In this document: positions 35,811 to 44,285 of the stretch, in pieces
How positions within the stretch are numbered: the first letter of the stretch is position 1
Layout of the letters: each line of letters opens with the position of its first letter
Virus record (IMG/VR): IMGVR_UViG_3300032235_001027
Coordinates: 1-56,759 of that record
Strand: one strand, 5' to 3'
Origin: a virus
Length of the DNA: 56,759 nt
The notes under the pieces: model-generated
What the model saw: only the letters and a program-made list of their open reading frames with translations
Told to the model about the DNA's origin: nothing
Databases searched by the model: none
Made by a program: the position numbers and the translations under genes

Positions 35811-37097
35811 ATGAAAGAAATGATATCTGAATTAGTTTCAAATTTTAATCCTCCATATATTTATAATTCTAAAAATTTTATACCGCAAAAAAGTACAGTA
35901 TATTATTCTGGACCCTATTGGGACGAAAGGGAGTTGGAGGCGTCAATTTCTTCTTTATTAACTGGTAAATGGGTAACCGCTGGAGAAAAAGTTAATAAAT
36001 TTGAAATTGAGTTTTCCAAAAAGTTTAATACAAAATATTCTCATATGGTTAACTCTGGGAGTTCCGCAAATTTAATTTTAATTGCCGCATTAAAAAAGAG
36101 ATTCCTATGGGAAGATGAAGATGAAATTATTGTATCTCCAGTTGGTTTTGCAACTACGATATCCGTTATACATCAAAATAAATTAAAACCAGTTTTTGTA
36201 GATATAGAATGGGAAACTTTAAATTTTGATACAAATAAAATTGAAGAAAAAATAACAAGCAAAACAAAGGCAATTTTTGTTTCTCCAGTACTGGGCAATC
36301 CTCCAGATATGGAAAAGTTGATTGAATTATGTGAAAAATATAATATAAAATTAATTGGTGATAATTGCGATAGTTTGGGCAGCAAATGGAATGGAAAATA
36401 TTTAAATGAGTATTATGTAGCTTATTCTAATTCATTTTATCCTGCACACCATATTTCTACTGGAGAAGGTGGAATGGTTTGTACCAATGATTTAGAATTA
36501 AAAAAATTATTTGTAAGTCTTAGTTGGTGGGGAAGAGATTGTTATTGTGTTGGTTCTGCAAATTTACTTTCGTGTGGAACTTGTGGCAATAGATTCGATA
36601 AATGGTTAGAAAGTCATGATCAAATCGTGGATCATAAATATGTTTTCTCTCAAATGGGTTTTAATTTAAAACCATTGGATCTACAGGGAGCAATTGGTTG
36701 CGAGCAACTTAAAAAAATCGAAGAAATAGAAATCAAAAGGAAAATTTCAAAAAATACTTTGACAGATATTTTTTTAAATAATATTAAAGGTTTAAAAACT
36801 CCAAATATTTTAGATAAAGCTGACCCTTGTTGGTTTGGAACTCCTTTTATTTGCGAAGATTCTAATTTAAAAAATAAGTTAGTTAAACATTTAGAAGAAA
36901 ATAAAATACAAACAAGAAATTATTTTGCTGGCAATATATTAATGCATTCTGGATATAGTTTTCTGGATGACTATAAGAAATATGTAGAAGCGAATAAAGT
37001 TTTAGGAAAAGTTTTCTTTATAGGTGCAGCCCCACATTATAATGAAAATATTTTCTCTTATATTGAGGAGGTTATAAAAAAATTTAAATATGAATAG
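35811..37097 (+). CDS. RfbH/E1-like 4-keto-6-deoxyhexose 3-dehydratase (DegT family, iron-sulphur type)
   Basis: 428 residues of the DegT/DnrJ/EryC1/StrS fold. In SFYPAHHISTGEGG the usual PLP lysine is histidine (H213), the hallmark of the 3-dehydratases RfbH/E1 and ColD. Cysteines C186, C244, C246 and C255 (with C258) give C-x57-C-x-C-x8-C, almost the C-x57-C-x-C-x7-C 2Fe-2S signature of CDP-6-deoxy-4-keto-glucose 3-dehydrase (E1); ColD lacks it. Nearby WGRDCYC and CGNRFDKW also match RfbH. The reaction removes the C3 hydroxyl en route to 3,6-dideoxysugars and needs a reductase (E3), which is not in the window. The neighbouring gmd makes a GDP-linked 4-keto-6-deoxy sugar, so the donor nucleotide is uncertain. 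Confidence 0.8.
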   Translation: MKEMISELVSNFNPPYIYNSKNFIPQKSTVYYSGPYWDERELEASISSLLTGKWVTAGEKVNKFEIEFSKKFNTKYSHMVNSGSSANLILIAALKKRFLWEDEDEIIVSPVGFATTISVIHQNKLKPVFVDIEWETLNFDTNKIEEKITSKTKAIFVSPVLGNPPDMEKLIELCEKYNIKLIGDNCDSLGSKWNGKYLNEYYVAYSNSFYPAHHISTGEGGMVCTNDLELKKLFVSLSWWGRDCYCVGSANLLSCGTCGNRFDKWLESHDQIVDHKYVFSQMGFNLKPLDLQGAIGCEQLKKIEEIEIKRKISKNTLTDIFLNNIKGLKTPNILDKADPCWFGTPFICEDSNLKNKLVKHLEENKIQTRNYFAGNILMHSGYSFLDDYKKYVEANKVLGKVFFIGAAPHYNENIFSYIEEVIKKFKYE

Positions 37098-37929
37098 TAA
37101 AATATCGGTTTTTGGATCAACTGGATTTATAGGATCTGAATTTTGCAAAAAATATAAAAAAGACATTATTGAAATTGAAAAAAATGATTTTTTTCCAAAA
37201 AGCGATACTTTATTATATCTTATAAGTACAGTAGATAATTATAATATTTTTACTAGTAGCACGTTGGATATTGATACAAATTTGATTTATTTGATGAAAG
37301 TTCTAGAAAATTGCAAAAATAAAAATATTAAATTTAATTTCATTAGTTCTTGGTATGTTTATGGAAATGTTGATTTACCAGCAAGAGAAGATTCAAATTG
37401 CAATCCAAAGGGATTTTATTCTATAACAAAATATGCTGCAGAAATGCTTGTAGAATCATTTTGTAATACATTTAATATTGACTATACAATAATTAGATTG
37501 GGAAACGTAATTGGTGGAAGGGATAAAAAAGCATCAAAAAAGAAAAATGCATTTCATTTTTTATTAAATGAGTTAAAAAATAATTCTGAAATATCATTAT
37601 ACAATGATGGAAAATTTTATAGAGATTTTATAAGTATAAATGATACGGTTGAAGGATTAAATTTTTTAATAAAAAATGGAGAAAATAAACAAATTTATAA
37701 TTTATCAACTGGAGTTCCAGTTTTATTTTGCGATGCAATAAATTACGCTTACAAGAAATTAAAATCGACTAGCAATATAAAAAATATGGAGCCAACTAAT
37801 TTTCACAAAATAGTTCAAACTGAATCAATGCATTTAGATATATCAAAAATAAGAAAGTTAGGATTTCTTCCTAAAGAAAACATACAACAAATCATAGATA
37901 ATTTAATATCTGACTTTAACTTAAACTAA
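37090..37929 (+). CDS. NAD-dependent sugar epimerase/reductase (SDR family)
   Basis: 279 residues of extended SDR type: SVFGSTGFIGSEF for NAD(P) binding, ISSWYVYG with the catalytic Ser, and YSITKYAAE with the Y-x3-K pair. YRDFISINDTVEG and NLSTGVPV match the substrate half. It probably reduces or epimerises the sugar made by the dehydratases on either side. Short for the family but complete. It overlaps the upstream stop by 8 bases. Confidence 0.78.
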   Translation: MNSKISVFGSTGFIGSEFCKKYKKDIIEIEKNDFFPKSDTLLYLISTVDNYNIFTSSTLDIDTNLIYLMKVLENCKNKNIKFNFISSWYVYGNVDLPAREDSNCNPKGFYSITKYAAEMLVESFCNTFNIDYTIIRLGNVIGGRDKKASKKKNAFHFLLNELKNNSEISLYNDGKFYRDFISINDTVEGLNFLIKNGENKQIYNLSTGVPVLFCDAINYAYKKLKSTSNIKNMEPTNFHKIVQTESMHLDISKIRKLGFLPKENIQQIIDNLISDFNLN

Positions 37930-37941
37930 AAAATAAACACA

Positions 37942-38511
37942 ATGAAATATTTCATAAATTATAAAAACATACTAACCGCGCAACTTCCATCTACTTTAGA
38001 TTTTTTAAAAAAAATTATTTCTGAAAATAATTTCGAAACAATTCTGGAGATTGGAACGAACAGAGGGGGATTGACATTATGGTTAAATGATAATAAAAAA
38101 ATAAATTCAAAAATTTATTCTTTTGAAATTTATGAACATATTCCACTTTTTAAAAAAACAGACCTTGATGGCGATTTAATTATAGGAAATATATTTAGTG
38201 AAAATATTATGCAAATTGTAAAAAATTTACTTTTAGATAAAAAACAATGCCTACTTCTATGCGATGGTGGAGATAAAAATACTGAATTTAATTTATTTTC
38301 TAAATTTTTAAAGCCTAATGACGTTATTATGCTACATGACTACTGCGACAATGAAGAAGAATATAAATTAATTCAACAAGAAACTGGTTGGCCAACTCCA
38401 GCAGAAAGTGATTTAAATTCAATTTCATTATCCATTCGACAAAATAATCTTGAGCCCTATTATTACGAAATGGGTAAAAAGAATTTATGGGGTTCATTTA
38501 TAAAAAAATAA
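37942..38511 (+). CDS. class I SAM-dependent methyltransferase (CmcI-like)
   Basis: 189 residues. ETILEIGTNRGGLTLWL is motif I with the glycine loop; SKIYSFEIYEHIPLF is the motif II acid region; CLLLCDGGDKNTEFNLFSKFLKPNDVIMLHDY fits the D-x-(D/H) acidic and metal region of CmcI/cephalosporin-hydroxylase-like methyltransferases. Within a sugar cassette a sugar O-methyltransferase is the best reading. Confidence 0.68.
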   Translation: MKYFINYKNILTAQLPSTLDFLKKIISENNFETILEIGTNRGGLTLWLNDNKKINSKIYSFEIYEHIPLFKKTDLDGDLIIGNIFSENIMQIVKNLLLDKKQCLLLCDGGDKNTEFNLFSKFLKPNDVIMLHDYCDNEEEYKLIQQETGWPTPAESDLNSISLSIRQNNLEPYYYEMGKKNLWGSFIKK

Positions 38512-38514
38512 AAA

Positions 38515-39567
38515 ATGAAAAAAGTATTAATTACAGGAGTAACTGGCCAAGATGGAAGTTTGATGGCGGAATATCTTTTATGTAAATATGAAGATATAGA
38601 AGTATACGGTGCTCATAGGAGATTGAGCGTACCAAATCATTGTAATATTCAGCATTTAAAATCAAACCCAAGATTTAAAGTGATTGAAATGGATATTACA
38701 GATCCAGAAAGTATCAGCAATGTATTTGCTGAAATACTACCAGATTATTTTATTAATTTTGCAGCTAATTCTTTTGTTGGAAATAGCTGGAAGATGCCAG
38801 TAAATCACATGCAAACAAACGCAATGGGCGTTTTGCATTGCCTTGAGGCAATTAAAAATATCAAGCCAGATACTAAATTTTATAATGCTGGAAGTTCTGA
38901 GCAATTTGGAGATGTAGATTATGCGCCACAAGATATCAAACATCCATTTAAGCCAAGATCTCCATATGGAGTCTCCAAATGCACTGCTCATCATTTAGTA
39001 AAAGTATACAGAGAATCCTATAATATTTTTGCAGTTCAAGGAATCTTATTTAATCATGAAGGTGTTCGTAGAGGAGAAGAATTTGTAACTAGAAAAATCA
39101 CAAAAAATGTAGCTAGAATAAGCAAGGCAATTAAAGAAGGTAAATCATTCGAACCACTAAGACTTGGAAACATTCTTTCTCAAAGAGATTGGAGCGATGC
39201 AGAAGACTTTGTTCGTGGAGTATGGCTAATGCTTAATCAGGAAAAACCAAAAGACTACGTGCTTTCCTCCAATGAAACTCACACAATTAAAGAATTTGTT
39301 GAGTTGGCATTCAAGCATGTCGGGATTGTTGGAGAGTGGGCGGGAGAAAGCGGAAATAAAAAATATATTATTCCTAATTATTATATTGATATTTCTGGAA
39401 TTAAAAGTTCCATTTTAATGGAGATAGATCCTCAGTTCTACAGGCCCGCAGAAGTTGACTTGCTTCTTGGTGACTCAACCCCAGCAAGAGAAGAGCTTGG
39501 ATGGAAACCAGAAACATCGTTTCAAAAATTAGTGGAAAAAATGGTAGACAACGATTTATCGTCATGA
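38515..39567 (+). CDS. gmd: GDP-mannose 4,6-dehydratase
   Basis: 350 residues, full family length. GVTGQDGSLMAEYL at 8 is the NADP(H) loop; NFAANSFVGNSW, NAGSSEQFG with the catalytic Ser/Glu and SPYGVSK with Y-x3-K are all present; FNHEGVRRGEEFVTRKI and RPAEVDLLLGD match Gmd substrate and dimer segments. It converts GDP-D-mannose to GDP-4-keto-6-deoxymannose, the precursor of fucose, rhamnose, perosamine and colitose. Substrate binding looks conserved, so it is probably active. Last gene of the cassette, ending at the promoter of the recA cluster. Confidence 0.93.
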   Translation: MKKVLITGVTGQDGSLMAEYLLCKYEDIEVYGAHRRLSVPNHCNIQHLKSNPRFKVIEMDITDPESISNVFAEILPDYFINFAANSFVGNSWKMPVNHMQTNAMGVLHCLEAIKNIKPDTKFYNAGSSEQFGDVDYAPQDIKHPFKPRSPYGVSKCTAHHLVKVYRESYNIFAVQGILFNHEGVRRGEEFVTRKITKNVARISKAIKEGKSFEPLRLGNILSQRDWSDAEDFVRGVWLMLNQEKPKDYVLSSNETHTIKEFVELAFKHVGIVGEWAGESGNKKYIIPNYYIDISGIKSSILMEIDPQFYRPAEVDLLLGDSTPAREELGWKPETSFQKLVEKMVDNDLSS

Positions 39568-39573
39568 TATAAT
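39545..39573 (+). promoter_or_regulatory. sigma70-like promoter of the recombination/replication cluster
   Basis: TAGACA (39545-39550), 17 bases, TATAAT (39568-39573) preceded by TGA. The -10 abuts the gmd stop codon and ends 5 bases before the ATG at 39579, so the mRNA should be leaderless. Confidence 0.7.
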
Positions 39574-39578
39574 GCCTC

Positions 39579-39923
39579 ATGGCAAAAAAATTGAACAAAA
39601 GAAATTTGCTCAAGAAGTTCTTAGAAATCCCTAGATCCGCATCTAGGGATTTTTATTCTCGCGAAATGAAGATGTTGAATTCCTTAATAGAAAGGTATTC
39701 AGAAGAGTTTGTGTTTAAACTTAATTTTGCTAAAAAATTTGATAGCATGGCAGTTATTATATGTGAGGCGTTCAAATTGGAACTAGATAGAAAGTTCAGA
39801 AATTTCAATTATGAAATTGATTTTTCCAAGTATGAAACTTATAAAATCGACATAGTAAAACACGGTCAAGATTTAAACGTAAAAAGAAAAGTTAAAACAA
39901 TTAGAGATTTTTTAAATGGCTAA
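39579..39923 (+). CDS. small uncharacterised protein at the head of the recA cluster
   Basis: 114 residues, basic, helical (LLKKFLEIPRSASRDF, then MKMLNSLIERYSEEFVFKLNFAKKFD). No family recognised. It starts 5 bases after a TATAAT with no ribosome-binding site, and codons 16-26 form a terminator-like hairpin. An alternative is that the hairpin really ends the sugar transcript and the protein starts at the ATG at 39667 (85 residues). Its end overlaps recA by 8 bases. Confidence 0.55.
   Translation: MAKKLNKRNLLKKFLEIPRSASRDFYSREMKMLNSLIERYSEEFVFKLNFAKKFDSMAVIICEAFKLELDRKFRNFNYEIDFSKYETYKIDIVKHGQDLNVKRKVKTIRDFLNG
39625..39656 (+). terminator. terminator-like hairpin inside coding sequence (possible attenuator)
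   Basis: AAATCCCTAGAT (39625-39636) and ATCTAGGGATTT (39641-39652) form a perfect 12-bp stem with a CCGC loop, followed by TTATT after the last stem T's. It lies about 45 bases downstream of the promoter and within the open frame of the 114-residue gene. Confidence 0.6.
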
Positions 39924-41052
39924 AAAAGACGAAAAAATTATTACTTCAAATGAAATTCTATCTAATTTCTTGAAGACAAACAAAGAAGATCACTTTAATT
40001 TTGAAGAGGATTTTTCTTATAAGGTTTCAAGCGGATCTCTTCAGTTAGATCTGCATATGAATGGTGGATTTGGTCCAGGTCTTCACAGATTTTGCGGAAT
40101 TAATGAGGGTGGTAAAACCTCTCAAGCATTAGAGGTAATGAGGAACTTTTTAAAAACAGTTCCAAATGCTAAGGGTTTTTATATTAAAGCTGAAGGTAGA
40201 CTTTCTCCAGAAATGAAAGAAAGGTCTGGAGTTGCTTTTGTTTCAAATGCTGACGATTGGAATGCTGGAACTTGTTTTGTTTTTGAAAGTAATATCTATG
40301 AAACCGTTGTAGATGCAATGAGATCTTTAGTAGCAAATAATCAAGAAGGGATTAAATATTACTTTCTTCTTGATGCTGTAGATGGTCTTATTTCTAAATG
40401 CGATTTAGATAAAACATTCGAAGATTCAAATAAAGTTGCTGGAGGCGCTGTAATCGCTGCAAACTTCATGAAGCGCATGTCTATCGCCTTGGCAAAGAGA
40501 GGGCATATGGCGGTCTTTATATCGCAAGTGCGAGCCGATATTAAACTAGATCCATACTCCAAAGCTCCAATCAGACAAACTTCTGCAACTGGAGGCAATG
40601 CACTTCTTCATTTTGCGAACTGGATTCTAGAATTTGAACCAAGATTCAATGGCGATATGATCCTTCAAGATCCAAATAATAAAAAAATAGATCTTGAAAA
40701 AAATCCTCCAATCGGACATTGGGCAAAAGTTACTGTAAAAAAATCTCCCAATGAGAAAACAAACTTAACAATTCCATATCCAATCAGATACGGAAGAAAA
40801 AACGGCAACTCTATTTGGATTGAAAAAGAAATCGTAGATCTTCTTTACGCTTGGGAATTCATGACTAGAAGCGGTGCATGGGTAAAGCCTTCAGAAGAGT
40901 TTTTAGAATTAATTAAGGAAGTCGGAATAGAAATACCCGAAAACTTCTCTGGAGAAAAAGGATTATTTAAGTTCATTGAAGATAACTCGGATCTCTGTAA
41001 ATTTTTAATTAATTACTTCAAAAATTCCATCAATGAAATTCAAAACGCTTGA
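39916..41052 (+). CDS. RecA/UvsX-family recombinase
   Basis: 378 residues. Walker A is GINEGGKT (61-68), Walker B YYFLLDAVDGL, followed by FISQVRADI and the SATGGNALLHFANWILEF segment (loop 2 region) of RecA proteins. The N-terminal part has SGSLQLDLHMNGGFGPG, typical of RecA (G-x-x-x-L-D...GG). The C-terminal acidic tail of E. coli RecA is absent. It would form the nucleoprotein filament for strand exchange in recombination-dependent replication and repair, with SSB and the nucleases encoded nearby. It overlaps the nuclease gene by 20 bases. Confidence 0.88.
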   Translation: MAKKDEKIITSNEILSNFLKTNKEDHFNFEEDFSYKVSSGSLQLDLHMNGGFGPGLHRFCGINEGGKTSQALEVMRNFLKTVPNAKGFYIKAEGRLSPEMKERSGVAFVSNADDWNAGTCFVFESNIYETVVDAMRSLVANNQEGIKYYFLLDAVDGLISKCDLDKTFEDSNKVAGGAVIAANFMKRMSIALAKRGHMAVFISQVRADIKLDPYSKAPIRQTSATGGNALLHFANWILEFEPRFNGDMILQDPNNKKIDLEKNPPIGHWAKVTVKKSPNEKTNLTIPYPIRYGRKNGNSIWIEKEIVDLLYAWEFMTRSGAWVKPSEEFLELIKEVGIEIPENFSGEKGLFKFIEDNSDLCKFLINYFKNSINEIQNA

Positions 41053-41440
41053 TGGAAAAGATAGGGTTGTTAAGAATTTAAAAGACTCACTCATAAAGTG
41101 GGACTCTAAAAGCAGGAGTAAATTGCAGCAAGGTGTCAAGCTATTCTTAAAAAAATATTGGCAAGGAGATGTGGTTTTTGAGGAAATGAGGGTGGCTGGC
41201 ACAAGGCTATCGTTAGACTTTTATAATGCAAATAAAAGAATAGCAATTGAAGTACAGGGAGATCAGCACTTTAAGTTTGTCCCCTTCTTTCATAGTACTA
41301 GAGGAAGTTATTTAAAACAGATAAAAAGAGATGTTAAGAAGATAGAATTTTGTGAATTAAATCAAATTCAACTCATAGAGATTTTTCCAAAAGATGAGCT
41401 GAGTAAAGAATTTTTTGAAAACCTTGGAGTTTATTTATAG
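41033..41440 (+). CDS. PD-(D/E)XK-fold nuclease (Vsr/restriction-like)
   Basis: 135 residues. RLSLDFYNANKRIAIEVQGDQHFKF supplies D62 and E73-x-Q75, a known variant of the D...(D/E)xK active site, followed by H79. Then come SYLKQIKRDVKKIEFCELNQIQLIEIF with the helix and strand usual for this compact fold. Similar small phage proteins act as structure- or nick-specific nucleases. Placed between recA and the helicase, it may process recombination intermediates; a mobile-type endonuclease is a lesser option. Confidence 0.68.
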   Translation: MKFKTLDGKDRVVKNLKDSLIKWDSKSRSKLQQGVKLFLKKYWQGDVVFEEMRVAGTRLSLDFYNANKRIAIEVQGDQHFKFVPFFHSTRGSYLKQIKRDVKKIEFCELNQIQLIEIFPKDELSKEFFENLGVYL

Positions 41441-41445
41441 TGTAA
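41430..41445 (+). promoter_or_regulatory. GTGTAA element before the small acidic protein gene
   Basis: TTTATTTATAGTGTAA ends 8 bases before the ATG at 41454. It matches 15 of 16 bases of the site at 7945-7960 and overlaps the stop codon of the nuclease gene. Confidence 0.5.
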
Positions 41446-41453
41446 ATAAAAAT

Positions 41454-41741
41454 ATGGCCAAAAAGAAGGTAAAATTCAATAAATTTGAAATTCCAGAGAA
41501 TTTTTTGAATACCTTGTATGAATTAACTGGTTCGGAAAACAAAAATAAAGGCTATATTATTTGCTATATAGATGAGGATGGAAATGGTCAAATTAAACAA
41601 AAATTTGATTGTCAAGCTACAGAATTTGCTCTAACTAAATTTTTAGAGATTTTTATGAACGACAATGCTGAATTGCATGGAATTGAATTTCAAGGAGATG
41701 CATTTGAGAATAATGATGGCGAAGATGAAGAAGAGGATTGA
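41454..41741 (+). CDS. small acidic protein upstream of the helicase
   Basis: 95 residues from the ATG at 41454 (an upstream in-frame ATG at 41415 lies inside the nuclease gene). The basic start MAKKKVKFNKFE contrasts with the highly acidic end (AFENNDGEDEEED). The middle reads as strand-helix (YIICYIDEDGNGQIK, FALTKFLEIFM). Its TGA overlaps the helicase promoter's -35. A helicase-loading or DNA-mimic role is only a guess. Confidence 0.6.
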   Translation: MAKKKVKFNKFEIPENFLNTLYELTGSENKNKGYIICYIDEDGNGQIKQKFDCQATEFALTKFLEIFMNDNAELHGIEFQGDAFENNDGEDEEED

Positions 41742-41765
41742 CAAGCATCATTGTCATGCTATCAT
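41738..41765 (+). promoter_or_regulatory. sigma70-like promoter of the replicative helicase gene
   Basis: TTGACA (41738-41743), 16 bases ending TGC, TATCAT (41760-41765). The -35 overlaps the upstream TGA stop, and the ATG follows 5 bases after the -10. A TTG reading start at 41738 would be this -35 itself. Confidence 0.7.
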
Positions 41766-41770
41766 TCGGC

Positions 41771-43285
41771 ATGATCTATTCTTACGAACTAGAAAAACAG
41801 CTTTTAGCTGGCTTGATTAAAAATCCCAACTCTTTCATAGACATTTGCTCTTTCGTTAGTGAGAGAGATTTTTACTCTGAAGATTCCGTCTTAAATAAGA
41901 CGATCTTCACTGTCATAAAACAGGCTATCGAAAATGCCGAGGACGTTGATGACGTTATTATCGCCCAGAGAATACAATCTCTGGGCTTGTCTTTTGAGGA
42001 CAATATTAATGTAGCTGACTATATTCGCTCATTGGGAATGAGGAAGGTGTCAGAATCGAGCACTGTTAAGGCCGCTAAAGAACTCAAGAAGTACACAATT
42101 CGCAGAGAAATTTATGAATCTTCTCTTGATGTAGGAAGGAAGATGAAGACAATGGCTCCAGAAAGCTCTTATCTGGATATTGTCAATACTGCTGATAAAA
42201 TCTATAATTCAAAAATAAATCATTACGAAATTGGTGCTGATACTCCAGAGAATATCTACGAAGATATGGAGTATCTCATTGAGGAGAGGGGCAATAATCC
42301 GATTAAGGAATTTGGTCTAATGGGACCGCATAAGAAGGTTAATGATATTTATGGATCTCTTCTCAGACCAGGCAATATAACTGTTATTGTAGCGAGGTCT
42401 GGAGTTGGCAAAACTCAATTCTGCATGGACTACTCAACTAAAGTTGCCGCGCAATATGATATACCAGTTTTGCATTTTGATAATGGCGAAATGAGCAAGG
42501 AAGAATTAATGATGCGCCAATGCACGGCATTGTCTGGAGTTCCAATGCATTTGTTGGAGAACGGACAGTGGAGACAGTGCGGAGAGGCAGTTGTCCAAAA
42601 GGTTAGGTCGGTTTGGCCAAAAGTAAAGAAGATGAAATTCTTTTACTATAACGTGGGTGGAATGGATGTTGACTCAATGATTAACACTTTGAAAAGGTTT
42701 TATTTTTCTCAAGTTGGCAGAGGAAATAAAATGATTTTTAGTTTTGACTATATCAAAACTACTTCTGAAAAAAGTGACAAAAATGAATGGCAAGTAGTTG
42801 GCGAGATGGTGGACAAATTTAAAAAATGCATTCAGAAAGAAATGCTTATTGATGGCAAGCCAATCATTCCAATGATTACATCAGTTCAAAGTAATCGCAG
42901 TGGAATCACAAACAATAGAAACTCTCAGAATATCGTTGATGATGAAAGCATTGTTTCTTTATCAGATAGGATTATTCAATTCTGCTCTCACATGTTTATT
43001 TTGAGAAAGAAGACCACTGATGAAATCCAACAAGAAGCTAGTCAGTTTGGAACTCATAAGTTAATTAATATTAAAGCTAGACATTTGGGTTCAGACTTGG
43101 TAGGAGCATTAGAGCCAGTTTTACTTGGCGATACTTTGAGAAATAATTTTATTAATCTAGAATTTAAAAACTTTGCTATAACAGAAAAGGGCGACTTGAG
43201 AGATGTCGTGCAATTTTTAAACGGCAGAGAAGATTTAGACGAATCAGAATTTAATGGCAGAATACCAGATTTCAATGAACTCTAA
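41771..43285 (+). CDS. dnaB: DnaB-family replicative DNA helicase
   Basis: 504 residues from ATG 41771, chosen because the upstream in-frame TTG is part of the promoter and the family begins with SYELEKQLLAGLI. The N-terminal domain (about 1-110) is followed by a linker and a RecA-like ATPase: Walker A ARSGVGKTQF (about 208-217), HFDNGEMSKEELMMR (motif H1a), Walker B MIFSFDYIK, and a SVQSNRSG segment of the H3 type. The hexamer unwinds DNA 5'-3' at the fork. It overlaps the primase by 32 bases, suggesting the two are made together. Confidence 0.9.
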   Translation: MIYSYELEKQLLAGLIKNPNSFIDICSFVSERDFYSEDSVLNKTIFTVIKQAIENAEDVDDVIIAQRIQSLGLSFEDNINVADYIRSLGMRKVSESSTVKAAKELKKYTIRREIYESSLDVGRKMKTMAPESSYLDIVNTADKIYNSKINHYEIGADTPENIYEDMEYLIEERGNNPIKEFGLMGPHKKVNDIYGSLLRPGNITVIVARSGVGKTQFCMDYSTKVAAQYDIPVLHFDNGEMSKEELMMRQCTALSGVPMHLLENGQWRQCGEAVVQKVRSVWPKVKKMKFFYYNVGGMDVDSMINTLKRFYFSQVGRGNKMIFSFDYIKTTSEKSDKNEWQVVGEMVDKFKKCIQKEMLIDGKPIIPMITSVQSNRSGITNNRNSQNIVDDESIVSLSDRIIQFCSHMFILRKKTTDEIQQEASQFGTHKLINIKARHLGSDLVGALEPVLLGDTLRNNFINLEFKNFAITEKGDLRDVVQFLNGREDLDESEFNGRIPDFNEL

Positions 43286-44285
43286 AATTTATTCATCGTT
43301 AGTTGAATTGGGTTATGAGCTTTCTGATTTCGGAAATCACTGGAGAACGAAAGCTATTTATAGAGGTGGAGATAATCCAACCTCAGTAATGATCTATAAA
43401 GATACTGGAGTATGGAAAGATTTCGTAGCAAACAAGGGCGCAATGCCATTTAAAAAACTTGTTGAATTAACATTAAATACTACTGATTATTCAGTGGTTA
43501 AGAAATACGTAGAAGATTATGCTGACTATAAAGCTGAAGAACCTAAAGAAAAATTAGAAATGGAAAAAGTATATCCAGATGAATGTTTGAAGAAGCTTTT
43601 TCCAAATTATGCTTTTTATGAAAAGCGTGGTATTTCGGAGTCCACGCAATTGATGTATAAATGCGGTTTAGCCTCTGCTGGAAGAATGTATAGGAGAATT
43701 GTTTTTCCTATTTATAATTCAGATAATCAAATCTGTGGCTTTAGCGGAAGAAGACTTGACGAAGACAAGGACGTTCCAAAATGGAAACATATCGGATCTA
43801 AAAATAATTGGGTCTATCCAGCTTGCATTCCGAATTTTCCAGAAATAAACGACGAGGTGATACTTGTTGAAAGTATTGGCGATAGCATGGCATTATCGCA
43901 AAATGGTTATCACAATAATCTTGTGATGTTTGGATTGGACTGCAGCAATGCCTTGATAAATTTCCTTATTTCTAAAAATTTAAAATCCATCTATATTTCA
44001 AACAACAATGATTCTTCGAGTGAAAAAAATAGAGGTTTAATTTCTTCAATCAAAGCGTTCATTAAATTATCTTCTTATTTTGATTTTGACATTTTAAAGA
44101 TAAAGCCTCCAATGCTAAATGATTTTGGAGAGATGCAGCAGTCAGAAAATTCACTTTTATTTTGTGAATGGAACAAAAGAGAATCTTTATCGATTAAAGA
44201 TATCCTAGAGTTCATAAAGAAAAATGAATCAGAATTCAACAAAACAAAGTTAGCAAAATTTTATAAAAAATGTCTGAACGAGTAA
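43254..44285 (+). CDS. DnaG-like primase (TOPRIM)
   Basis: 343 residues. An N-terminal region resembling the primase zinc domain (IYRGGDNPTSVMIYKDTGVWKDF) has lost the usual CHC2 cysteines. The catalytic part has FYEKRGISESTQLMYKCGLA, RRIVFPIYNSDNQICGFSGRRLD, the TOPRIM acid VILVESIGDSMAL (E and D), and ISNNNDSSSEKNRG at the DxD position, where only one Asp is evident. It lays RNA primers for polymerase III. The C-terminal helicase-contact domain is short. A later in-frame ATG at 43275 is an alternative start. Confidence 0.8.
   Translation: MAEYQISMNSKIYSSLVELGYELSDFGNHWRTKAIYRGGDNPTSVMIYKDTGVWKDFVANKGAMPFKKLVELTLNTTDYSVVKKYVEDYADYKAEEPKEKLEMEKVYPDECLKKLFPNYAFYEKRGISESTQLMYKCGLASAGRMYRRIVFPIYNSDNQICGFSGRRLDEDKDVPKWKHIGSKNNWVYPACIPNFPEINDEVILVESIGDSMALSQNGYHNNLVMFGLDCSNALINFLISKNLKSIYISNNNDSSSEKNRGLISSIKAFIKLSSYFDFDILKIKPPMLNDFGEMQQSENSLLFCEWNKRESLSIKDILEFIKKNESEFNKTKLAKFYKKCLNE

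Noticed and set aside
41738-41770. TTG start of the helicase giving 11 extra residues
   Set aside because: That TTG is the first part of a TTGACA -35 element, and the DnaB-like sequence begins at the ATG at 41771.
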